Positions 1 to 7,144 of a stretch of 36,265 bases of DNA are shown piece after piece (position 1 is the first letter of the stretch; the number at the start of each line of letters is the position of its first letter). The notes under the pieces are model-generated. The model saw only the letters and a program-made list of their open reading frames with translations, was not told the origin of the DNA and ran no database searches. This DNA is from Chloroflexota bacterium (GTDB lineage Bacteria > Chloroflexota > Dormibacteria > Dormibacterales > Dormibacteraceae). The stretch spans positions 1 through 36,265 of the forward strand of contig VBEO01000081.1 of assembly GCA_005881825.1 (NCBI GenBank), read 5' to 3'. The position numbers were made by a program, and so were the translations under genes.

Positions 1-70
1 TGATCAGACGTTCGACCTGCTCTGGCGCCGTGCCGGGCTTGAGCTTGACCATGACCACATTGCGGATCAT
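1..70 (-). CDS. Dabb (stress-responsive A/B barrel) domain protein, N-terminal fragment
   Basis: Only the first 23 codons are inside the window; the gene runs off the left edge. They read MIRNVVMVKLKPGTAPEQV and onward, the typical first beta strand (M-I-x-H/N-V-V-x-x-K-L-K-P-G) of the Dabb ferredoxin-like barrel family. Members are small (about 100 residues), usually dimeric, and often of unknown substrate. The start codon overlaps the stop of the upstream aminotransferase as ATGA, so the two are probably translationally coupled in one minus-strand operon. Too little is visible to propose a specific function. Confidence 0.65.
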   Translation of the reverse strand, partial: MIRNVVMVKLKPGTAPEQVERLI

Positions 71-1245
71 CGTCCGCCCAGCTCCTGGACGAACTCGGCC
101 AGTCGCCCGATGCCCTCGCGCAGGTCCTGGTCGGAGCTGGCCAGGCTGATGCGCACCGCCTGGCCGGCCACGCTTCCGAAGGCCGTGCCGGGCGCCACGC
201 CCACCTGACGCTCGCGAAGCAGGCGGAGGGCGAATTCACGAGCCCCCATCCTTGTCTGGGAGACGTCCGCCATCACGTAGAAGGCGCCCTGCGGCTCGGC
301 CACCAGCAGTCCCGCCTCCCGCAGCAGGTCGACCGAGAGGTCGCGGCGCCGCCGATAGGCGCTCACCATCTCGGCGACGCAGTCCTGCGGACCGTTCAGC
401 GCGGCGACCCCCGCCTTCTGGGTGATCGCGGAGACGCAGGAGGAGGTGGACTCCAGGAACTTGATGATGCCGTCGATCAGGTCGGGAGCCGCGACCGCGT
501 AGCCCAGGCGCCAGCCGGTCATCGCGTAGCTCTTGGAGAAGGTGAAGACCGAGATCACGCGCCCGTCCTGGAGGTGGTTCGCCATGCTGGGCGCGACGCC
601 GCGGCCGTCCAGCATGATCTGGTCGTAGCACTCGTCCGAGATCAGCCATAGGTTGCGGTCGCGGGCGAGGCCGGCCAGCCTGCGCAGGGTTTCCTCGGGG
701 TAGACGGCGCCCGTGGGATTGTTGGGGCTGTTCACGAGCAGCACCTTCGTCCGCGGTGTGATCAGGCGCTCCAGGGCCTCGAGATCGGGCTGGAAGCCGA
801 GCTCCGGCGGGCACGGGTAGCGCACCTCGCGGCCGTGGGCCCAGGCCACCATGATCGAGGTGTTGGGCCAGCCTGGGTCGGGGGTGAGGACCTCGTCCCC
901 GGGCTCGACCAGGGTGGCCATGGTGGCCGAGATGACCCCCACTCCACCCGGCCCGCAGACGATCTGCGCCGGCGGCACATCGATGCCGTTGACGCGCTCG
1001 AGCTTGCCGGCCAGCGCTTCACGCAGAGGGGGGATGCCCGCGGTGGGCGTGTAGAAGGTGAAGCCTTCGTCGATGGCCGCCTTGGCCGCCTCGGCGATGT
1101 GGGCCGGGGTGCGGAAGTCGGGCTGGCCGGCCTCCAGCCGGATCGCGCCGGGCATACCGTACGCCTCATTGGCGATCTCGCGGATGCCGCTGTGGTGGGC
1201 CTCCAGGAGGTCAGACGAGAGCGGCGGCAGCGAGGTAGTGGCCAT
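67..1245 (-). CDS. Class I/II pyridoxal-phosphate aminotransferase (aspartate aminotransferase superfamily)
   Basis: 392-residue fold-type I PLP enzyme of normal length. Visible landmarks are the substrate/PLP-binding N-N-P-T-G motif at 175-179, the S-D-E-x-Y element at 203-207 (Asp204 pairs with the pyridine nitrogen, Tyr207 with the PLP oxygen), the Schiff-base lysine K238 in FSKSYAMTGWRLGY and the C-terminal R-I-S-L-A-S strand whose arginine binds the substrate carboxylate. The layout fits the AspC/aromatic-type (I-gamma) aminotransferases of amino-acid metabolism; the exact amino donor cannot be read from sequence. The ATG is preceded 9 bases upstream by a TAGACT box, with no Shine-Dalgarno sequence, suggesting a leaderless transcript. 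Downstream it overlaps the Dabb gene by ATGA. Confidence 0.93.
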   Translation of the reverse strand: MATTSLPPLSSDLLEAHHSGIREIANEAYGMPGAIRLEAGQPDFRTPAHIAEAAKAAIDEGFTFYTPTAGIPPLREALAGKLERVNGIDVPPAQIVCGPGGVGVISATMATLVEPGDEVLTPDPGWPNTSIMVAWAHGREVRYPCPPELGFQPDLEALERLITPRTKVLLVNSPNNPTGAVYPEETLRRLAGLARDRNLWLISDECYDQIMLDGRGVAPSMANHLQDGRVISVFTFSKSYAMTGWRLGYAVAAPDLIDGIIKFLESTSSCVSAITQKAGVAALNGPQDCVAEMVSAYRRRRDLSVDLLREAGLLVAEPQGAFYVMADVSQTRMGAREFALRLLRERQVGVAPGTAFGSVAGQAVRISLASSDQDLREGIGRLAEFVQELGGR

Positions 1246-1254
1246 AGGCCCCGA

Positions 1255-1260
1255 AGTCTA
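1255..1260 (-). promoter_or_regulatory. Candidate -10 box (TAGACT) of the aminotransferase gene
   Basis: TAGACT on the minus strand lies 9 bases before the aminotransferase ATG. No recognisable -35 hexamer or ribosome-binding site accompanies it. This resembles TANNNT-type leaderless promoters of high-GC bacteria. The same hexamer occurs 7 bases before the start at 28961. Confidence 0.4.
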
Positions 1261-1268
1261 ACGTTGGG

Positions 1269-1383
1269 CAGGACTCCTCCCCGCTCGCGGGGAGGTGGCG
1301 CCCGTAAGGGCGTCGGAGGGGGTCGACCGCCCCCCTCCGCCTCGTTGCGCTCGGCACCTCCCCATGAATGGGGAGGAGTCCTG
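1269..1383. repeat. 115-bp palindromic intergenic repeat element (REP/MITE-like)
   Basis: The outer arms are a perfect 14-bp inverted repeat, CAGGACTCCTCCCC (1269-1282) and its complement (1370-1383). Inside are several smaller palindromes: a CCCCG/CGGGG hairpin at 1279-1292, a GCGCCC/GGGCG stem, and a GGAGGGGG/CCCCCCTCC core around 1315-1338. The element fills the whole space between the L,D-transpeptidase stop and the aminotransferase promoter. Its modular look resembles the palindromic intergenic repeats scattered through many high-GC genomes. It could act as a terminator for the transpeptidase gene. No second copy was seen in this window. Confidence 0.75.
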
Positions 1384-1387
1384 ACCC

Positions 1388-2578
1388 CTAGTCGCTTACG
1401 TGTACGACGGCGCCCAACTGGGCCCAGGCGTAGAGCTTCACCAGCGGGCCGTCCTGTACGTGCACGCAGCCATGGCTGGCGTACGGCCCGTACTCCGATC
1501 CGGGCCCGTAGCTGTCGTCCGGCTGCCAGTCGGCGTTGTGGATGAAGGTCCCGTCGCCCACGAACTCCATCGCGTACCGCACCCAGGTCGGCGGGTAGTA
1601 GAAAGGCGAGCCTTTCGGCCAGGGGGACACCATGTGGTACCAGGGCGTCTTGTAGAAGATCCGGAAGGTCCCGCGATCAGTGGGCAGCGCCGGGCGGCCG
1701 GTGGTGACCGGCATCGCCATCACCGGGCAACCGTCCTGGTAGGCGACCAGCTGCTGGGTCTCCAGGTGGATCCAGATGTACTGGCCGCCGCCGCCGCCCG
1801 GCAGGCAGGGCGGCAGCGGGGCGCTGTCCGTGCGGTTGATGATCGAGGTCAGGGCGTCGCTGGCCGCCTGGGCCTTGGCGGTGGCGCCCCGCAGCTCGTC
1901 GTCGGTGCTGGCGGCGGCGGCCGCCGCTTTGGCGTCGGCGATCTGCTGGTTCAGCGCGGCCGGCACTCCGACCGTCTGGGCCGCGGCCACCAGCGCGTCC
2001 AGGCCGCCGGCCACCGACAGCACGTGCGCCTTGGCATCGGCGCGGCCGTTCAGCAGGTCGACGGCCGACTGCAGGTCGTCGCGCAGCGCATCGTGCTGCT
2101 CGATCTGGGCGTCGACGTCCAGCTGCATGTACCCGCCCAGGCGCACGCCCAGGTCCACCGCGGGCTCTGTGACCACTCCGGCGGCGGCATCCCGGGCCGA
2201 GGCCTTGTCGAGCGCCGCGCCCAGCCCCATCACATCCTTGGGCTGGCCGTCCTGGACGCCGCCCGCTGTGGCATAGAGGAACTGGCGGGCCAGGTCGGCG
2301 GCCTGCGCCTCCACCGTCCACTCCTCCGCCAGGCGGTCGAAGGCGGGGGCGTCGGGCGCCGCCGAGAACTGGCTGAGATAGGCACCCCAATCGGCGCCGC
2401 CGCGGGCGCCCTCCAGCCGGGTCAGCGCGTCCCAGGCCCGGCGGCTGGCGGCGTCCCGAACCTGCTGCGCCTCCGGGTCCACCGGCTTTGAGACCGGGCC
2501 GCAGGCCAGCATGACGGCCAGGGGGAGGAGCGCGAACGCTGCCGCAAAGGCTTGCCGGCGGGGCATCCGAGGGGGCAT
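1388..2578 (-). CDS. L,D-transpeptidase (YkuD domain), putative lipoprotein
   Basis: 396 residues. The N terminus has a basic stretch, a hydrophobic segment (about 10-24) and a lipobox-like M-L-A-C ending at Cys26, so the protein is probably exported and lipid-anchored; Met at -3 is slightly non-canonical. Residues 30-250 are Ala-rich and helical, without a recognised domain, and may be a wall-spanning spacer. The C-terminal third is the YkuD catalytic domain: the conserved His lies in F-I-H-N and the S-H-G-C-V-H active site places nucleophile Cys371. Such enzymes form 3-3 peptidoglycan cross-links or attach proteins to the wall. A second ATG at codon 5 is an alternative start. The adjacent plus-strand small membrane gene is divergent. 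Confidence 0.92.
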   Translation of the reverse strand: MPPRMPRRQAFAAAFALLPLAVMLACGPVSKPVDPEAQQVRDAASRRAWDALTRLEGARGGADWGAYLSQFSAAPDAPAFDRLAEEWTVEAQAADLARQFLYATAGGVQDGQPKDVMGLGAALDKASARDAAAGVVTEPAVDLGVRLGGYMQLDVDAQIEQHDALRDDLQSAVDLLNGRADAKAHVLSVAGGLDALVAAAQTVGVPAALNQQIADAKAAAAAASTDDELRGATAKAQAASDALTSIINRTDSAPLPPCLPGGGGGQYIWIHLETQQLVAYQDGCPVMAMPVTTGRPALPTDRGTFRIFYKTPWYHMVSPWPKGSPFYYPPTWVRYAMEFVGDGTFIHNADWQPDDSYGPGSEYGPYASHGCVHVQDGPLVKLYAWAQLGAVVHVSD

Positions 2579-2671
2579 GTTGCCATGGAAACGGCCGATT
2601 TGAAGTCGGGTTACGCGTGGTGGCCGGGCTTGTTGCTGCAGTTGTTACGGCGTCCGAGCCATGGTCTGCGC

Positions 2672-2896
2672 ATGAGAGCGTTGCGCCTGCGCGAGATGAC
2701 GGGAAGCTGGTATTTCTGGCCGAGCACCGCGCTCTTGGGGTTGGCTGTGGGCATGGCCGCCTGGGCGGCCGCTCTCGCGCACGAGGATTGGCTGGGGCAA
2801 GCGATGTGGAGCGCTTTCTTCGCGATGATCGGGGTGCTCCTCCTGGTGCTGGCTTTCCGCGAGTCCCGGCCGGAGCCGCAGCGCACCGTCACCTAA
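2672..2896 (+). CDS. Small two-helix membrane protein, function unknown
   Basis: 74 residues from the ATG at 2672. A short basic N terminus (MRALRLREMTGSW) is followed by two clear hydrophobic helices (about 15-33 and 44-63) and a charged C-terminal tail, predicting an inner-membrane hairpin. An in-frame ATG at 2585 would add 29 residues and has a GAGGGGG stretch 9 bases upstream, so that start is a real alternative. The gene is divergent from the L,D-transpeptidase. The 10-mer GTTACGGCGT occurs on both sides (2644-2653 and 2905-2914). I recognise no family. Confidence 0.5.
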   Translation: MRALRLREMTGSWYFWPSTALLGLAVGMAAWAAALAHEDWLGQAMWSAFFAMIGVLLLVLAFRESRPEPQRTVT

Positions 2897-3063
2897 GCCG
2901 AATAGTTACGGCGTTTGTTACCCACGGTGGCTGACACTTGGCGCCAGGCTGCGGAGCCCGACCTGCAACAGCTAGAACCGGACTACCCCCCGCGTTCGCT
3001 AGCGCGGTCGGGTCTCCGCGTCCCCCGCGGATTCTCCACGCCCGCGACTGAGGAGGGTTGACC

Positions 3064-3853
3064 GTGCTGCCCATTGTGACGGCGATCGTCGTGCTGGCTG
3101 TGATTGCGATGGGAATCGCGAGCATCCGCATTGCGCGCGAGTACGAGCGCGGTGTGGTGTTTCGTCTCGGCCCCTGATCGGGCTGAAGGGCCCGGGTCTG
3201 TTCCTGATCATCCCGTTGGGAGTCGACCGGCCGCTGATCATCGATCTGCGAGTGATCACGCTCGAGGTACCGCCTCAAGAGGTGATCACCAACGACAACG
3301 TGACCGTCAAGGTCAACGCGGTGATCTTCTTCCAGGTCCTAGATGCCCGCGCTGCCGTGACGAGCGTCCTCAACTACCGCACGGCGACGTCCCAAAGACG
3401 CAGACGACTTTACGGGCAGTGCTCGGCCAGCACAGCCTCGACGATCTCCTCGCCAAGCGCGAGAACATCAACCAGGACCTCCAGAAGATCATCGATCAGC
3501 AGACTGAGCCCTGGGGCATCAAGGTCGGCGCCGTCGAAGTCAAGGACGTGGAGCTCCCGCAGGCGATGCAGCGCGCCATCGCCCGCCAGGCAGAGGCCGA
3601 GCGCGAGAAGCGCGCCAAGATCATCGCCGCCGAGGGGGAGTTGGCGGCCGCGCAGAAGCTGGCGGACGCCGCCAAGGTGATCTCGACCCAGCCGGCGGCC
3701 CTGGCGCTTCGCTACATGCAGACGCTCATCGACATCGGCACCGATAAGACAACGACGATTGTCTTTCCGATTCCGGTCGAGCTCATAAAGCCCACCCTGG
3801 AAGCGGTCCGCGGTGTCGGGAACGGGACCGCGACGGCGGTTCCCGGCCGGTAA
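3064..3853 (+). pseudogene. Slipin/stomatin-type SPFH membrane protein, reading frame broken twice
   Basis: GTG start preceded at ideal spacing by AGGAGGG (3051-3057). Translation gives an N-terminal membrane helix (about residues 2-20), then [12 protein letters not shown], the opening of the SPFH domain. The frame fails at the CCCC run 3171-3174 (stop at 3175) and resumes one base off with [14 protein letters not shown]. It breaks again at AAA 3394-3396 between A-T-S-Q and Q-T-T-L-R-A-V-L-G. Restoring one C and one A gives a continuous protein of about 263 residues, matching bacterial slipins through the E-x-K-D-V-E-L-P and A-A-E-G-E helices and the final I-V-F-P-I-P. Slipins oligomerise on membranes and scaffold proteases and other partners. 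The excellent conservation outside the two lesions argues for sequencing undercalls over decay. No NfeD partner gene is next to it. Confidence 0.85.
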
Positions 3854-3863
3854 AAGAAAAAGA

Positions 3864-3909
3864 CCCGACCCCGCTGGATCGGGCCCCGAAGGTCCTGCTA
3901 GTTAGGACC
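3864..3909. terminator. Hairpins between convergent slipin and SnoaL-like genes
   Basis: Two inverted repeats lie in the convergent junction: CCCGA (3864-3868) with TCGGG (3879-3883), and GGTCCT (3891-3896) with AGGACC (3904-3909). The second covers the stop codon of the minus-strand gene. There is no long T tract, so termination efficiency is uncertain. Confidence 0.45.
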
Positions 3910-4339
3910 CGGTAGCGACCAGCTCAGGCATCAAACCCAGCTGGGTCATGAGTTCGGTCTGGTCGAAGTAGAGACGGGCTTCGACGATCTGGCCGTTCTC
4001 GTAGCGGCCAACGGACACGGCGCGGCTGCTCACCTTCTTGCCGGTCGGCGGAATCATCCCGGCGGGACCCTCGAGAGGGGCCGTCTGGGTGCCCTGGAGT
4101 GTGAACTCCTGGACCAGCCACGAATCGCACTCGACCTGGTTGCCGACGATGATCTTCGCGTCGGGGAAGCCGTTCAGCCAGCGCATCGCGTAACCGGTAA
4201 CCGCGCCTTTCCCCTCAAGCCGAACGCCGCCGGGGGCCTCGAACTTGATGTTCTCTGCGTGAATCGCCTGCAGCGCTGCCTTGTCGTGCGCGTTGAATGC
4301 CGAAACGAATTTGGCGGCGGTGTCTTTGACGTTTGTCAT
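3902..4339 (-). CDS. SnoaL-like / ester cyclase family protein
   Basis: 145 residues starting at MTNVKDTAAKFVSAFNAHD, chosen over a longer frame because AGGAGGAG sits at correct spacing before this ATG. The sequence has the NTF2-like alpha+beta cone pattern of the SnoaL-like family: the N-terminal helix with F-N-A-H-D, then F-E-A-P-G-G, L-E-G-K-G-A-V, W-L-N-G-F-P-D-A, a central strand with hydrophobic contacts, and P-P-T-G-K-K followed by the G-x-I-V-E-A strand. Such proteins are cytosolic and include polyketide cyclases and small hydrolase-like or binding proteins; the substrate is not predictable. It is separated from the upstream unknown gene by 135 bases and ends convergently with the slipin gene. 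Confidence 0.85.
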   Translation of the reverse strand: MTNVKDTAAKFVSAFNAHDKAALQAIHAENIKFEAPGGVRLEGKGAVTGYAMRWLNGFPDAKIIVGNQVECDSWLVQEFTLQGTQTAPLEGPAGMIPPTGKKVSSRAVSVGRYENGQIVEARLYFDQTELMTQLGLMPELVATGS

Positions 4340-4474
4340 TGCATCTCCTCCTGTGGGATGAACCGACGTGGAGGAAGAAGGGGGGAGACTCTCAGCTGGC
4401 TGCCACAACCCGACGCTCGGGAGGACCGGACCCCGGATGCCTTGACGGCTCTTGCCTTAATCCAGGAACGATCT

Positions 4475-4792
4475 TCAGTATAGCCGATCCGGCCGTGACC
4501 CGTTCGCCGGCGAACCGCGATCGACGTTTGTCTTGGCGACCACACGCAGTTGCATCAGGCCGGTTTCGATCACCAGTTGCGCTCGCGTAGAAGCCGCGTC
4601 AACCTGAACCGCAGACAGCGGATCCTGGCGCGCTTCTCTGACGGCGTCCACAAGATCTTGCAGGGCCCGCGTGAGCGCGCCGACGCGCGCCTGGAGGTCG
4701 GGGATCACCTGCGCTTCATAGCGGTCGACGTCCATCCCCAGGATGATCATCCGTTCAACGGTTTCCTTATCGATCGGAATCTTCGCGGCCAT
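4475..4792 (-). CDS. Hypothetical coiled-coil protein
   Basis: 105 residues, not recognised. Residues about 24-56 form an amphipathic heptad-rich helix (YEAQVIPDLQARVGALTRAL and onward) suggesting oligomerisation. Two more helical stretches follow and the C terminus is polar. There is no signal peptide or membrane segment, so it is probably cytosolic. It lies between the YggT operon and the SnoaL-like gene on the same strand, with gaps of 135-170 bases on both sides, suggesting its own transcript. No clear Shine-Dalgarno sequence precedes the ATG. Confidence 0.55.
   Translation of the reverse strand: MAAKIPIDKETVERMIILGMDVDRYEAQVIPDLQARVGALTRALQDLVDAVREARQDPLSAVQVDAASTRAQLVIETGLMQLRVVAKTNVDRGSPANGSRPDRLY
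4477..4482 (-). promoter_or_regulatory. Possible -10 box (TATACT) for the SnoaL-like gene
   Basis: TATACT on the minus strand overlaps the last codons of the 4475-4792 gene and would give a leader of about 130 bases before the SnoaL-like ATG. No convincing -35 is visible, so this is a weak call. Confidence 0.22.
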
Positions 4793-4857
4793 TCAGCGCT
4801 GGAGCATCGACCTCGCTGCATAACAAAAGCCGTAACCGCCGCCCTGTGTATGACGAA

Positions 4858-4884
4858 CCGTGGCAGCGCCGATCGCCGCCACGG
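4858..4884 (-). terminator. Hairpin downstream of the YggT gene
   Basis: CCGTGGC (4858-4864) pairs with GCCACGG (4878-4884), and inside it GCG/CGC close a 5-base loop. It lies in the 167-base gap (4793-4959) after the YggT stop. The minus-strand continuation is only partly T-rich. Nothing else is visible in this gap. Confidence 0.45.
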
Positions 4885-4959
4885 CCCGCTTTGGTGGGGG
4901 GAGAGGCTTTGCCTGCGCCTAAGCCGACACCCGGACCACGGCCCTCGGGAGGTCGGTGA

Positions 4960-5367
4960 TCACGATATCGACGGACGCGTGCCGCGAGGGGCGGTCGCGA
5001 TCCTGATCAAGACCACGGCACCCCACCCGAGCAGCGCGTAGACGCCAATCGCGACCACGGCTGCCGGCTCGAAGACGTTGCCGCTGCCGCCGGTGTTCGG
5101 GAAGATGCCCCGGAAGGGCGCTACCAGCGGCGCGCTCACGCCGTAGATCATGTTCACGAAGGAAGACTGGGTCGACGCTCCGAGCAGCTTCAGCAGGAAG
5201 CGGCCGGCGATGAGGACGTCAATGACGCCGATGACGAAGCCGACCGCGGCAGCGGCCCGATAGTTGTAGCGGCCGTGCTCTGGGGTCGTGACGCGTCCTA
5301 TCGGGACCGCGGCGAGGCGGACCGGAGCGACGGGGACCGCGGGCGGAGACGTTGGCTGGATCGCCAT
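4960..5367 (-). CDS. YggT family integral membrane protein
   Basis: 135 residues. After a proline-rich cytosolic N terminus (1-35) there are two main hydrophobic segments, about 41-61 and 101-123. The stretch from R-F-L-L-K-L-L-G-A through F-V-N-M-I-Y and P-L-V-A-P-F-R-G-I-F-P is the hallmark of the YggT family, whose members are poorly characterised envelope proteins linked in various bacteria to osmotic stress, cell division or organelle organisation. Here it is the last gene of a minus-strand cluster of small membrane proteins and ends before a hairpin. Confidence 0.85.
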   Translation of the reverse strand: MAIQPTSPPAVPVAPVRLAAVPIGRVTTPEHGRYNYRAAAAVGFVIGVIDVLIAGRFLLKLLGASTQSSFVNMIYGVSAPLVAPFRGIFPNTGGSGNVFEPAAVVAIGVYALLGWGAVVLIRIATAPRGTRPSIS

Positions 5368-5417
5368 GGTGAATCACGCTCCAATAGTTATTTGTCGAAG
5401 CTACGAAGGAATCAGCG

Positions 5418-5723
5418 TCAGACACCGGCCGTAACAGAGTCAGCAACTGGAATCGTGACGCCGATCGTCGCCGCGGCACCGGCCTTGCTCCGCCGCGCGC
5501 GGCGCGCGACGCTGCGGTGCTGGAAGATGCGCGCCGCGCCACACGCCAGCACGATCACCGCACCCAGCATCATCGCGAACAGCAATGCGATCGCCAGCGA
5601 AAGAAGACGCACGCGGAACGTCAGGAAAGAAAGTTCGACGCTGGCGGGATTCTGGAGGATGAACACGAGAATCGCCGCAAGCGCGACGATGGCGACCCCC
5701 AGGGAGGTCCAAACGGCGCTCAA
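5418..5723 (-). CDS. LapA/DUF1049 domain small membrane protein
   Basis: 101 residues as read from a TTG start. Two transmembrane helices (about 8-24 and 41-62) flank F-I-L-Q-N-P-A-S-V-E-L-S-F-L, the signature of the lipopolysaccharide-assembly-protein-A (DUF1049) domain, and a very basic cytosolic tail follows. In LPS-bearing bacteria LapA helps regulate LPS synthesis. In lineages without LPS the family's role is unknown, so the domain name should not be taken as function. The TTG start has no ribosome-binding site of its own and overlaps the stop of a 23-codon frame that does. An additional T at 5722-5723 would fuse the two and give a 124-residue protein with a soluble N terminus, as in many homologues. 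Confidence 0.78.
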   Translation of the reverse strand: MSAVWTSLGVAIVALAAILVFILQNPASVELSFLTFRVRLLSLAIALLFAMMLGAVIVLACGAARIFQHRSVARRARRSKAGAAATIGVTIPVADSVTAGV

Positions 5724-5791
5724 TCGCGTGTGACGTTCGCCCCTATATGTAACGCTGCCGAGTCGGTCGGTGCTGTGACGGATTCGCTCAT
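5720..5791 (-). CDS. 23-residue upstream ORF, or the true N terminus of the LapA-domain protein
   Basis: Reads MSESVTAPTDSAALHIGANV and three more residues. AAGGAG precedes the ATG by 9 bases, the best ribosome-binding site in this cluster. The stop overlaps the LapA start as TTGA. Either it is a leader peptide translationally coupled to the membrane protein, or one T has been lost at the TT/AA dinucleotide 5722-5723 and it is the N terminus of that protein. I favour the second because other homopolymer losses occur nearby. Confidence 0.45.
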   Translation of the reverse strand: MSESVTAPTDSAALHIGANVTRD

Positions 5792-5814
5792 GTCGATCGT
5801 CTCCTTGAGTGACG

Positions 5815-6033
5815 CTAACCCGGCGGGCGCAGATTCAACAGTGCGCCGCCCGCGAAGAGCACGAGGAGGCCCAGGCCGAGAATCCAGACCGCAGCGGACC
5901 TGACAATCGAGAGCCGGGCAGATGCGCGTCGGTGCCGGATGGCCCCGATGCGCTGTTCAAACGTTGACGGGCCGACCAAGGCGCGGTTGATCAAACCGCA
6001 TTCATGCGCCTCAGGCCATAAGAAGGTCCGCAA
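5815..6033 (-). CDS. Hypothetical single-helix membrane protein
   Basis: 72 residues if read from TTG at 6033; no ATG or GTG is available near the N terminus, so the start is insecure. The N-terminal half is charged (R-x-G-A-I-R-H-R-R), and a C-terminal hydrophobic segment of about 20 residues (V-W-I-L-G-L-G-L-L-V-L-F-A-G-G-A-L) ends in L-R-P-P-G, predicting a tail-anchored small protein. It sits at the head of the minus-strand cluster with LapA and YggT. I recognise no family. Confidence 0.35.
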   Translation of the reverse strand: MRTFLWPEAHECGLINRALVGPSTFEQRIGAIRHRRASARLSIVRSAAVWILGLGLLVLFAGGALLNLRPPG

Positions 6034-6141
6034 CTTTCGACCAACTGCGGGCAGGCCGCAGCGCGGCCGATCACGGTCGTGGCCCCGGCCTTGGGCCGAA
6101 AGTTACTGACCTTCTTACGAGGCCCCGAGTAAGACTGCTAC

Positions 6142-6492
6142 ATGGAAGCGGGAAGCGTATCCAGGCCGGACGTGGTGGCCGCCATCCGCGGCGGTGACCC
6201 CGGTCAGGCCATGGACGGTGAGGCCGACCTCCACACCGCGTCTCTGCAACAGGCTCAGTACTGGAGCCGGATCTATGGCGAGATCCTGGGGATGGAGGAG
6301 CAGGTCATGGCGCGGATCAAAGAGTTGATGAGCAAACAATCTCCGCAGGCGCGGCGCGAGGTCGAGCTGAGCAACGTGCCCGTGGTCGCCGCCCAGGCTG
6401 AGAGATTCCGCCAGCGTCTGGGATTCTGGCGGGCCCGCCTCCGGGAGCTGGAACCGCCGATGTCAGAAAGGGATGGCGGGTCCTCGATCTAG
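6142..6492 (+). CDS. Hypothetical helical protein, paralogue of the N-terminal domain of the next gene
   Basis: 116 residues, no membrane segment. Residues about 30-105 align by eye with residues about 30-103 of the following regulator. Shared landmarks are A-x-x-W-x-x-I-Y-x-x-I/L-L near the start, a basic A-R-I/V segment and S-P-x-A, then a long helix ending F/Y-x-x-R-L-x-x-W/L-x-R-x-W/L-E-L. It lacks the winged-helix part. It could partner the regulator or act as its competitor. Its end overlaps the next start by 20 bases, so the two are co-translated. Upstream lies the divergent 6034-6141 spacer. Confidence 0.65.
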   Translation: MEAGSVSRPDVVAAIRGGDPGQAMDGEADLHTASLQQAQYWSRIYGEILGMEEQVMARIKELMSKQSPQARREVELSNVPVVAAQAERFRQRLGFWRARLRELEPPMSERDGGSSI

Positions 6493-7072
6493 AATCGCGG
6501 TTGGCAGCATGGCGAGCGGGATCCGGAAGCGGGCTTCGACCGCACTCGAGGGTGAGGACATCAAGACCTCCCATTGGGAGGACGCGCGGCACTGGATGAG
6601 CATCTACGACGACCTCCTGCGCTTCAAGCGCGGGCTGCTGGCGCGGGTGGCTAGAGACTTGCCGACGCTGAGCCCGGTCGCCCAGGGTGCGGCCGCCGAC
6701 GACCTCCGCATCATCGAGGATCAGCTGGAGGGCTACCAGGCGCGGCTCGACCTCTGGTACCAGCGGGTCTGGGAGCTCAAAGGGCTCTGGCTCGATCCTG
6801 AGACCAGGATGGTGCGGCACCAGGACGCGGAGTCCCACCTCACCAAGCGGGAGTTCCAGCTTCTCGAGTTCCTCCTCGACCACCCACACCGGTTCTTCAG
6901 TGCCGATCAGATCAAGGACCGCGCCTGGGCCGAACCGGCGCTCTTCCCTGAAGAAGTCCGCAACTACGTTCGCCGGCTGCGGAAGATCCTGGCCGACCTT
7001 CAGATCCCCTGCGACATCGTCAACCGGCCGCAGAAGGGCTACTCGCTGGTTTTTCGCGCCGACGACCCCTGA
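6473..7072 (+). CDS. Winged-helix (OmpR/PhoB-type C-terminal domain) transcriptional regulator without a receiver
   Basis: 199 residues. Residues about 25-105 are a helical domain shared with the preceding gene. Residues about 108-195 are a trans_reg_C winged helix: L-T-K-R-E-F-Q-L-L-E-F-L-L, the F-F-S-A-D-Q-I-K-D-R-A-W turn, the recognition helix V-R-N-Y-V-R-R-L-R-K-I-L and the closing wing R-P-Q-K-G-Y-S-L-V-F. There is no phosphorylatable receiver, so input probably comes through the helical domain or a partner. An internal ATG at 6509 is an alternative start. It ends 72 bases before dnaE. Confidence 0.85.
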   Translation: MAGPRSRIAVGSMASGIRKRASTALEGEDIKTSHWEDARHWMSIYDDLLRFKRGLLARVARDLPTLSPVAQGAAADDLRIIEDQLEGYQARLDLWYQRVWELKGLWLDPETRMVRHQDAESHLTKREFQLLEFLLDHPHRFFSADQIKDRAWAEPALFPEEVRNYVRRLRKILADLQIPCDIVNRPQKGYSLVFRADDP

Positions 7073-7144
7073 GGGCGCTCGGGCGGCCTCGGGGCGGCGG
7101 CGCTAAGCTAGCGGGCCGGGGTCCCGCCAACCCAGATCCAGACG

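Noticed and set aside
3175-3177. Second selenocysteine UGA in the slipin gene
   Set aside because: The sequence after this TGA does not continue in frame; homology resumes one base off, so it is a frameshift stop. Slipins have no catalytic cysteine there.
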